Positions 1 to 5,370 of a DNA stretch of 16,338 nt are shown here, in pieces (the first letter of the stretch is position 1; each line of letters begins with the position of its first letter). A program made the translations under genes and the position numbers. The stretch is taken from assembly GCA_002358855.1 (NCBI GenBank), contig DEPQ01000066.1:12521-28858 (forward strand), given 5' to 3'. The notes beneath the pieces were generated by a model, which had not been told where the DNA came from, did not search any database, and saw only the letters and a program-made list of their open reading frames with translations. The stretch is from Bacteroidales bacterium UBA3388 (GTDB lineage Bacteria; Bacteroidota; Bacteroidia; Bacteroidales; P3).

Positions 1-1
1 T

Positions 2-703
2 AGTGTTACTTCTATTGGAGGTGGTGTATTCTATAATTGCAGTAGTTTAACTTCTGTTACTTTGTCTAATAATATTACAGAATTACCATGCCATAACGAT
101 TATGATTACTTCTATGGTTTTGATTATTATTATGGATTCTTCCAAGGTTGTAGTAGTTTAACTTCTGTTACTATTCCTAACAGTGTTACTTCTATTGGAG
201 ATTATGCGTTCTATGATTGCAGTGGTTTGACTTCTATTACTCTTCCAGAAAGTATTACTTCTATTGGAAGCGGTGCATTTAATGGTTGTTCTTTCTTGCA
301 AAACGTTACTTGCTTGGCAACTATTCCTCCGACTCTTGCGGACAATACTGTTTTCCCTTATCCTAATATTGCAACATTAACCGTTCCTTGTGGTACGTTG
401 GAGGCTTATTCTGCTCCGACTTCTTTTTGGAATATGTTATTTACAGATAGGATTGAGGAAGATTGCAGTGGTATTGAACAAGCAGAAGCAGAAAGCATTT
501 CTTTCTTCCCTAATCCTACAAAAAGCGAAATTACTTTCAGTCAAGCAATAGAAAAAGTAGAATTAATCGACCTAACAGGAAAAGCAATCCTTACTTTCTC
601 TAATGCAAAGACAATAAATATTGAATCATTGCCAGCAGGTGCTTATTACTTACGATTAACAAATGAAGAAAAAACTTCACTGCAAAAAGTGATTAAGCAA
701 TAA
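2..703 (+). CDS. BspA-type leucine-rich-repeat surface protein with T9SS type A sorting domain (5' end outside window)
   Basis: The frame is open from base 2, so the gene begins upstream of the window and only its last 233 codons are visible. It opens in LRR_5 (BspA/TpLRR) repeats of 23 residues with the pattern C-S-x-L-T-S-V-T-I-P-x-S-V-T-S-I-G-x-x-A-F. One repeat is stretched by a Tyr/Asp/Gly-rich insert (98-142). A capping segment with VPCGTLEAY (about 385-410) follows. The last 80 residues are a T9SS type A sorting domain: FFPNPT, then VELIDLTGK, LPAGAYYLRL and a basic end, VIKQ. Cargos of this kind cross the outer membrane through T9SS and are anchored at or released from the surface; BspA repeats usually bind host or matrix proteins or polysaccharide, but the ligand cannot be read here. 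A TTG at 62 could serve as a start but lies inside the repeats, so it is unlikely. The cap resembles that of the cargo at 8240-10438. Confidence 0.88.
   Translation, partial: SVTSIGGGVFYNCSSLTSVTLSNNITELPCHNDYDYFYGFDYYYGFFQGCSSLTSVTIPNSVTSIGDYAFYDCSGLTSITLPESITSIGSGAFNGCSFLQNVTCLATIPPTLADNTVFPYPNIATLTVPCGTLEAYSAPTSFWNMLFTDRIEEDCSGIEQAEAESISFFPNPTKSEITFSQAIEKVELIDLTGKAILTFSNAKTINIESLPAGAYYLRLTNEEKTSLQKVIKQ
104..139 (+). repeat. 18-nt imperfect tandem duplication inside an LRR unit
   Basis: Two adjacent 18-nt segments (104-121 and 122-139) match at 13 of 18 positions and encode DYFYGF then DYYYGF. They form most of an insert that lengthens one LRR unit from 23 to about 37 residues. The spacing of the conserved SVTSIG codons supports this: 180 nt from the copy at 2 to that at 182, but 69 nt from there to the copy at 251. 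Confidence 0.6.
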
Positions 704-706
704 AAT

Positions 707-752
707 AAAAAAACGAGGGCGAAATCTTAATTAGTTTCGCCCTCGTTTTTTT
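707..752. terminator. Bidirectional intrinsic terminator between convergent genes
   Basis: A perfect 18-bp inverted repeat (707-724 with 735-752; core CGAGGGCGAAA) surrounds a 10-nt loop. The A7 on one side and T7 on the other give a U-tract in either direction. It ends the LRR cargo on the plus strand and the Bro-N gene on the minus strand. The last eight codons of the Bro-N gene, including its stop, lie inside the hairpin. Confidence 0.93.
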
Positions 753-1578
753 CTGCAATAAGATAATCGCTTGCTTTTTTATTGGAAATTATAGTCTTTC
801 CTAATTGTTTTTCTAATTGATTTCTGGCAACTTTTGCTACATTTCCGCCGTCTTTTGCTATGTGTTTTTGTTCAAGGAAGCCTTTTGGATTACGTTGCTT
901 TGAGAGTTCTGTTGCAGAAGCTTCTGCTAATGAGTTTAAGGCTATTTCAAGGTTTGTCATGTTGTCTCGAAGATTTTCTTTTTTTAAGCCTTTTAATCTT
1001 TTATAGTCTTTTGTAGTAAGCCCACTCCATTCTTTTGTTATAATATCCGTTAAAGAAGCATACTCTATTCCGAATTTCACTCCTGTTCTTTGCCACTCAT
1101 CTGTTAGTTCTTTTCTTATCTCAATAGATTTAATGCGTTGATTTATCCAAGCATCAGAATATCCTAAACGTTTATAGTCTATCATTGCTTGCTCAATAGA
1201 AAGTTCGGGATCTTGCATTTGGTCTAAACGTTGGCTTGCAACTTGTGCCATCCATTGTTTAAACGGCTCTGCTTTTGGTGAAGGGATAGATTGAATAATA
1301 CGAAACAATTGTTCTGTATCTGCAACATCAGTTTTTCTCATCTTTCCATCTGCAGCACGCATTTTGAACTGGTTACAATTTGTAACCGTTTCGTTGCCTT
1401 CTGCTATTAAACGAGTTTTAAGAACTTTCCAATAATTTCTTGCAGTTTGATAATTTTTACTTTCAGTCAAAATCTCTACTACATCTATTATTGAAAAATA
1501 CCATTTTTCTTGTTCTTCGTCCCAAATTGTTCTAACTTTCTTTTCTTCAAAAAGTTTTATAGATTCTTTATTATTCAT
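727..1578 (-). CDS. Bro-N domain (phage antirepressor / DinD-like) protein
   Basis: This 283-residue protein looks like the chromosomal Bro-N family often named phage antirepressor or DinD-like in Bacteroidota. An N-terminal Bro-N domain (about residues 8-115) contains VRTIWDEEQEKWYFSIIDVV, then KMRAADGKMRKTD and LFRIIQSIPSPKAEPFKQW. The C-terminal half carries ELTDEW (157-162), KGLKKENLRD (196-205) and GGNVAKVARNQLEKQLGK (244-261), as in full-length relatives. Bro-N domains usually bind DNA; DinD is induced by DNA damage and acts on RecA filaments, but that role here is inference. The ATG at 1578 is chosen because it has AGGTG upstream and keeps the gene clear of its neighbour; a TTG at 1677 would add 33 unmatched residues overlapping that neighbour. 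The start lies 19 bp after the hydrogenase-like gene, so co-transcription is likely. No phage genes are nearby. Confidence 0.85.
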   Translation of the reverse strand: MNNKESIKLFEEKKVRTIWDEEQEKWYFSIIDVVEILTESKNYQTARNYWKVLKTRLIAEGNETVTNCNQFKMRAADGKMRKTDVADTEQLFRIIQSIPSPKAEPFKQWMAQVASQRLDQMQDPELSIEQAMIDYKRLGYSDAWINQRIKSIEIRKELTDEWQRTGVKFGIEYASLTDIITKEWSGLTTKDYKRLKGLKKENLRDNMTNLEIALNSLAEASATELSKQRNPKGFLEQKHIAKDGGNVAKVARNQLEKQLGKTIISNKKASDYLIAEKNEGETN

Positions 1579-1597
1579 ATCACCTAAATATCTTTCT

Positions 1598-3460
1598 TTA
1601 CTTCTGTCCGATTTGTTCTTTATAGGTTTTGATAATTGAGTTAAGCATTTTTTCGGTTTTTGCTGCTCCTTCGCCAAGTATGAAACCTATTTGTTGGACT
1701 TGAAGAAGATTTTCTTTTATTACATCATTTACTCTGTGGATTATTTCTTCTGGACGCTCTTCTTCGTTGTAAAGATTTCTGAATATTATACAAACGGATT
1801 TGTTTTCTACAAGTGAGAATATTGAAACATTGATAAATCTTCCGTTATAATCGAAATCTTTGTTCATTATGTCTTGTGAGTTTTTTAAGACGTATTCTAA
1901 TTGTAAGAAAATCTCTTCTGGAAGCAAAGATTTGGCGTTTGCCCCAATCAACCCTGGGATAATTTCGTCAATTTCTTTTGCATCTTCTTCTAAAATATCG
2001 ATAAATCCACTGTTTGAATCGGTTATTTTTAAATCTGCGTTCACAATCGCAATTCCGGGATTGATATGATGAATCAAAGAACTTAAAGAAGAAGTTAATT
2101 CGTGATTATTGAGTAGTTGAATGTTTAAATTCTCTTCTAAAATGTTGTATTTATTTTGCAAGTCTATTAGTTCTGATTTTGCAAGTTTTAGTTTGTCGTT
2201 AGATATTCTTGAATCTTTTCTTGCAAACGAAAAACACATATCGGCAGAGGCTATTCCTTGTGCGATAGCTGTTGCTAAATCTTGACAAGTATCATATCCG
2301 CACGCCTTACAGTCTATGTTTCTTCCTGCAAATTGCTTTCCTAATTCTGCAAAGGCTTGTTCAATTTTTTCTTCGTTAGGAATAGGGAGTGTTTTGTCGT
2401 TATTCTTGTAGAAAGCAACTAAGTCCGATATGTTTTCAAATTGTTTCAAATGTTTATTCCATTCTTCTTTGTCTAAGGTGTTGATTTTTTTGTCGGCATA
2501 TTTTAAAACTAAGTTGTGTCTTAGGAATTTCTCTCCCTTAGAGCAACCGTGAGCCATTAAACAGCCTTTACAAAAATAGATATTGAAGTGAGTGTTAAAT
2601 TCGTTTCCGTGTTTTGCAAATTGTTTCAATACATCTATTGCGTCTTTTTTGCCTTCAACGCTTAGAATGTGATTGTCGGAAGGTGAACACGAAAGACCGC
2701 AGGCCTCAACAAAGCCTTCCGATATAGGATATAAAGAACCTTTGTAGCCGTGTGGTTCATCAAATTCGGAAAACTCCACTGCTTCTTCTCTTATATTGTA
2801 TTTTTCAAATAGCTCTCTTAGTTCAATAAAAGAGAGGAAAGCATCAATTCGTGAAGTCTTTTCATACCTATTATTATCCTTCTTTAATCCTAAGCAAGGT
2901 GTGATATTTACAACTTTAACATCTTCTCCGTAAAGTTTTCTTACTGTTGAGCAACACGCAATCGCAGGAGGAACGATAGGAGAGATGTTATGAACTAAAT
3001 TAGGTTGGTATTTCTCGATATACATATTGCTTACAGGACAGTGAGATGTGATATAACTCTTGCCTTTGTAGCCTTGACAAAGATTAGCGAACTTTTTGCT
3101 GACTAAATCCACTCCAAAACTAACCTCACACACATAATCAAAGCCTAATTTCCTTATCATACTGACAAATTTGCGGTAATCCCTCACGTCAGCGAACTCT
3201 CCAGCAATGCTTGGGTCACAAATTGCAACTGTTTTCGCTGATGAATGCAAGATTTCCTCTACAATTTCAATATTACTCACTAATTCTATTGCCGAATATG
3301 AACAAGCTTCAAGACAACTTCCACACGCAATACAATTTTCTTCCACAATATGAGGTTTATTGTTATGTTCCTTTACTTGAATTGCTTTTACAGGACACGC
3401 TCTCACACATGCATAACACGCAACACACTTATTATTATTTAGATTCAATACTCTATTCAT
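1598..3460 (-). CDS. Sensory-type [FeFe] hydrogenase-like protein with ferredoxin, FeS and PAS domains (HydS/HfsB-like)
   Basis: This 620-residue protein has the layout of sensory (group C-like) [FeFe] hydrogenases. A 2x[4Fe-4S] ferredoxin domain uses Cys 12/15/18/22 and 43/46/49/53. An H-cluster domain follows with variant motifs: L1 is TSHCP (138-142), L2 is ITPCLGLKK (186-194), L3 is FCKGCLMAHGC (296-306). An FeS domain uses Cys 384/387/392/409. Then come a short coiled coil (about 420-455), a PAS domain (about 455-560) and the family's C-terminal tail with GFILGEG. Catalytic hydrogenases have TSCCP; here the first Cys, the proton relay, is His140, while the cluster ligand Cys141 remains. 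A role as cytoplasmic H2 or redox sensor, not a bulk catalyst, is inferred. The ATG at 3460 is preferred to a TTG at 3514, which lies inside the promoter. A phosphatase or histidine kinase partner, frequent beside such genes, is absent from this window. Confidence 0.86.
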   Translation of the reverse strand: MNRVLNLNNNKCVACYACVRACPVKAIQVKEHNNKPHIVEENCIACGSCLEACSYSAIELVSNIEIVEEILHSSAKTVAICDPSIAGEFADVRDYRKFVSMIRKLGFDYVCEVSFGVDLVSKKFANLCQGYKGKSYITSHCPVSNMYIEKYQPNLVHNISPIVPPAIACCSTVRKLYGEDVKVVNITPCLGLKKDNNRYEKTSRIDAFLSFIELRELFEKYNIREEAVEFSEFDEPHGYKGSLYPISEGFVEACGLSCSPSDNHILSVEGKKDAIDVLKQFAKHGNEFNTHFNIYFCKGCLMAHGCSKGEKFLRHNLVLKYADKKINTLDKEEWNKHLKQFENISDLVAFYKNNDKTLPIPNEEKIEQAFAELGKQFAGRNIDCKACGYDTCQDLATAIAQGIASADMCFSFARKDSRISNDKLKLAKSELIDLQNKYNILEENLNIQLLNNHELTSSLSSLIHHINPGIAIVNADLKITDSNSGFIDILEEDAKEIDEIIPGLIGANAKSLLPEEIFLQLEYVLKNSQDIMNKDFDYNGRFINVSIFSLVENKSVCIIFRNLYNEEERPEEIIHRVNDVIKENLLQVQQIGFILGEGAAKTEKMLNSIIKTYKEQIGQK

Positions 3461-3484
3461 ATAAATCAATGTATAAAAACTTGT

Positions 3485-3516
3485 CAAAACTACACTTTTT
3501 TTTCTTTTCTGCAAAA
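3485..3516 (-). promoter_or_regulatory. Bacteroidota promoter of the hydrogenase-like gene
   Basis: Read on the minus strand, TTTTG (3516-3512) is followed after exactly 19 bp by TAGTTTTG (3492-3485), matching the -33 and TAnnTTTG -7 elements. Transcription would begin near 3478, leaving a leader of about 18 nt before the ATG at 3460. This supports that start. Confidence 0.75.
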
Positions 3517-3568
3517 CAAAAATGAAAAAAGCTGCGTTATTTATGCAAATTCTAAGAATAAATTTTTA

Positions 3569-3576
3569 TAACTTTG
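3569..3576 (+). promoter_or_regulatory. -7 promoter element before the 126-aa protein
   Basis: TAACTTTG fits TAnnTTTG and lies 24 bp before the ATG at 3601. I see no clear TTTG element at the expected distance upstream, so the promoter may be weak or need an activator. Confidence 0.5.
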
Positions 3577-3600
3577 CAAGCGGAAGAGAAAAGAAAGAAA

Positions 3601-3981
3601 ATGAAATCTAAAATATTTAGAAATGTAGCGGTTTTCTTAGTAATATTTATACTTTGTATGTTTAGTTCGCATACAATAGGCAATTCTTTCTCTGTTCAAG
3701 GCACTCCTTCAAGTATTGTTAGACTTAAAATTTCTAAAACAATAAAATCGGCAAATACTAATAGTATTACAAATGCTCAACAAACTCAAAAAGGACAAAT
3801 GATTGTGCTTCTTTCTGAAAGAAGACAAGGGTTTGGAGGCTCTTCACAAGATGACGAATCGTTTTTGCAACAAAATAAAATTAACAAATATGAACAAAAA
3901 ATAGAGTTACTTAATAAAAATGAGATAAATAACAAACCTATTTATCAAACTCTGGCAATGCGTCAGATTTTACGTATATAG
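3601..3981 (+). CDS. Unrecognised small protein with N-terminal membrane or signal segment
   Basis: The 126-residue product matches no family I recognise. It begins MKSKIFRN, then has one hydrophobic stretch (about residues 8-24, VAVFLVIFILCMFSS) that could be an uncleaved signal anchor or a signal peptide. The remainder is polar and rich in Asn, Gln, Lys and Ser, with a Gly-rich stretch (GFGGSSQ) and a basic end (MRQILRI). No sorting domain or enzyme motif is visible. The ATG at 3601 follows a purine-rich AAGAAAGAAA and a -7 element; an in-frame TTG at 3574 overlaps that element and is disfavoured. It is divergent from the hydrogenase-like gene and followed by its own terminator, so it is probably a single-gene unit. 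Confidence 0.6.
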   Translation: MKSKIFRNVAVFLVIFILCMFSSHTIGNSFSVQGTPSSIVRLKISKTIKSANTNSITNAQQTQKGQMIVLLSERRQGFGGSSQDDESFLQQNKINKYEQKIELLNKNEINNKPIYQTLAMRQILRI

Positions 3982-4039
3982 AATTATGTTTAATAATTCT
4001 TTTTAACGTTTTAACAAAAAAAATACTTGGGACAATTAG

Positions 4040-4056
4040 CATAACGATGAGTTATG
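4040..4056 (+). repeat. Short hairpin between the 126-aa gene and its terminator
   Basis: CATAAC (4040-4045) pairs with GTTATG (4051-4056) around a 5-nt loop. It lies 14 nt before the strong terminator and may be part of the same 3' structure. Alone it is weak, and no protein-binding role can be inferred. Confidence 0.3.
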
Positions 4057-4069
4057 TCAATATAAAGAG

Positions 4070-4104
4070 AGTGCAGATTTACCAAAAAGTAATCTGCACT
4101 TTTT
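4070..4104 (+). terminator. Intrinsic terminator upstream of the EamA transporter gene
   Basis: AGTGCAGATT-t-AC (4070-4082) pairs with GTAATCTGCACT (4089-4100), a 12-bp stem with one bulged T and a 6-nt loop, followed by a T5 run. It most likely ends the 126-aa gene transcript. It finishes only 23 bp before the transporter ATG at 4128, leaving little room for a separate promoter after it. Confidence 0.85.
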
Positions 4105-4127
4105 ATGAAAAATAATTAAATCAAAAA

Positions 4128-5054
4128 ATGAAACAAACCTACATAGGACATTTAGCAATTTTTGCAGTAAATCTAATATTTGGAATAAATACTCCAATAA
4201 CCAAAAGTATTCTTAATTCCTCTTTGCAAATCGATGCACTCGCCTTAACTTATCTTCGCTTTATTGGAGCAACAATAGTTTTTTGGTTAGTGTCAATTCT
4301 GTTCAAAATACCGAAGGCTTCAAAAAAAGATATTCCGTTTTTGCTTTTAGCATCTTTGTTTGGAGTTGTCTTAAATCAAACATCTTTCGTTTATGGTTTA
4401 TCAAAAACCTCTCCTGTTGATGCTTCCATAGTTGTAAGTCTTACACCAATTGTTACAATGATATTTTCTGCAATTTTTATCAAAGAACCAATAACATTTA
4501 AGAAAGTAATAGGTGTTTTAATTGGTTGCAGCGGTGCCTTAATCCTTATTTTATCTTCTGCAAACTCAGGAGCAAACTCCTCTTGGATTGGAAATATGAT
4601 TTGTTTCGTTAGTTGCTTGTCTTACGGCTTATATCTAACAGCATTTAAGCCACTAATACAACGCAATCACCCTATAACACTTATGAAATGGATGTTTCTT
4701 TTTGGAACAATCCTTTCAACACCCTTCACTTTTTCGCATCTTACAACCGTAGAGTACGCACAACTTTCTTGGGAAATTAGTTTTAAAATAATATATGTTA
4801 TACTTGGAGCAACATTCCTAACATATCTTTTAATCCCAATAGGACAAACTCGCATACGTCCAACAACCCTATCGATGTACAACTACTTGCAACCGATAGT
4901 TACAACAATTCTTTCTGTAATTATGGGCTTAGGTGTTTTCGGACTTAAACAAAGCATAGCAACCGCCTTAGTTTTCTTAGGCGTTTACATAGTTACTCAA
5001 AGCAAGACAAGAAAACAACTCTTAGAAGAAAGAGATAAAAAAATAAAAGACTAA
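4128..5054 (+). CDS. EamA/DMT-family transporter, ten predicted membrane helices
   Basis: The 308-residue protein is a drug/metabolite transporter superfamily member with two EamA repeats, about residues 8-141 and 154-287, each giving about five inner-membrane helices. Family features include an N-terminal helix with NLIFGINTPITK, the LTYLRFIGA stretch, a helix end with SLTPIVTMIFSAIFIKEPIT in the first repeat, and the equivalent YNYLQPIVTTILSVIMG in the second. The tail is short and charged (KTRKQLLEERDKKIKD), probably cytoplasmic. Members export amino acids, nucleotides or other small metabolites; substrate cannot be told from sequence. Length is normal. I see no TAnnTTTG promoter between 3982 and 4127, so expression may depend on read-through of the terminator at 4070-4104 or on a promoter I cannot recognise. 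Confidence 0.93.
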   Translation: MKQTYIGHLAIFAVNLIFGINTPITKSILNSSLQIDALALTYLRFIGATIVFWLVSILFKIPKASKKDIPFLLLASLFGVVLNQTSFVYGLSKTSPVDASIVVSLTPIVTMIFSAIFIKEPITFKKVIGVLIGCSGALILILSSANSGANSSWIGNMICFVSCLSYGLYLTAFKPLIQRNHPITLMKWMFLFGTILSTPFTFSHLTTVEYAQLSWEISFKIIYVILGATFLTYLLIPIGQTRIRPTTLSMYNYLQPIVTTILSVIMGLGVFGLKQSIATALVFLGVYIVTQSKTRKQLLEERDKKIKD

Positions 5055-5064
5055 TTAAGAAAAA

Positions 5065-5096
5065 TTTTGCAGTAAAAAAATAAAGTATTACTTTTG
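5065..5096 (+). promoter_or_regulatory. Bacteroidota promoter of the 77-aa/GLUG cargo operon
   Basis: TTTTG (5065-5069), a 19-bp spacer and TACTTTTG (5089-5096) match the Bacteroidota -33/-7 consensus. The start codon of the 77-aa gene is 35 bp further on. No promoter-like element separates this gene from the GLUG cargo gene, so it should drive both. Confidence 0.78.
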
Positions 5097-5131
5097 CAAG
5101 TTGAATTGGTGTAAAATTAAAAGATATAATT

Positions 5132-5365
5132 ATGAGACTATTAAAGAAAAGTTTGTTAGTTTTAGTGTTATTATTCATAGGAGTGGTGTCATATTGTCAG
5201 CCACGACCACCGCAAAATCCACAAGTAGGGGATATCTCTAATGTTGGGTTGCATAGAAATCCACAAACACCAGAAGCCCCGATTGCTCCTGCAACGCTTT
5301 TGTTGATAGGAATGGGTGCAACTGCCGTTGGGGTAAAGTTATATAGAAATTCAAAACAACAATAG
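5132..5365 (+). CDS. Small exported protein with Pro-rich linker and C-terminal anchor-like tail (PID-CTERM-like)
   Basis: The 77-residue product starts with a signal peptide (MRLLKKSLLVLVLLFIGVVS) that likely ends at SYC, leaving Gln24 as the new N-terminus. A short proline-rich region (QPRPPQNPQ) follows. The last 30 residues are a three-part tail: a P-I-A-P motif at about residues 50-53, one hydrophobic helix (ATLLLIGMGATAVGVKL) and a basic end (YRNSKQQ). This resembles the PID-CTERM and similar protein-sorting tails described on small Bacteroidota proteins, but the exact family is uncertain. It is not a convincing lipoprotein because Tyr precedes the only Cys. The gene ends 5 bp before the GLUG cargo ATG, so the two are co-transcribed and perhaps act together at the envelope. 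Confidence 0.72.
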   Translation: MRLLKKSLLVLVLLFIGVVSYCQPRPPQNPQVGDISNVGLHRNPQTPEAPIAPATLLLIGMGATAVGVKLYRNSKQQ

Positions 5366-5370
5366 TTATT

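Noticed and set aside
727..1578. Prophage remnant suggested by the Bro-N protein
   Set aside because: No integrase, structural, lysis or replication genes occur on either side. Chromosomal Bro-N/DinD-like genes are common in this phylum.
1579..1677. N-terminal extension of the Bro-N protein from a TTG at 1677
   Set aside because: The extra 33 residues are lysine-rich, unlike the family's usual start, and overlap the preceding gene in another frame. The ATG at 1578 has an AGGTG upstream.
3461..3514. N-terminal extension of the hydrogenase-like protein from a TTG at 3514
   Set aside because: It adds 18 residues that do not look like the family, and it overlaps a near-perfect promoter (3485-3516). 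The ATG at 3460 starts right before the ferredoxin domain.
5132..5200. Lipoprotein signal peptide on the 77-aa protein
   Set aside because: The only candidate Cys is preceded by V-V-S-Y, and Tyr at -1 does not fit a lipobox. Cleavage before Gln by signal peptidase I fits better.
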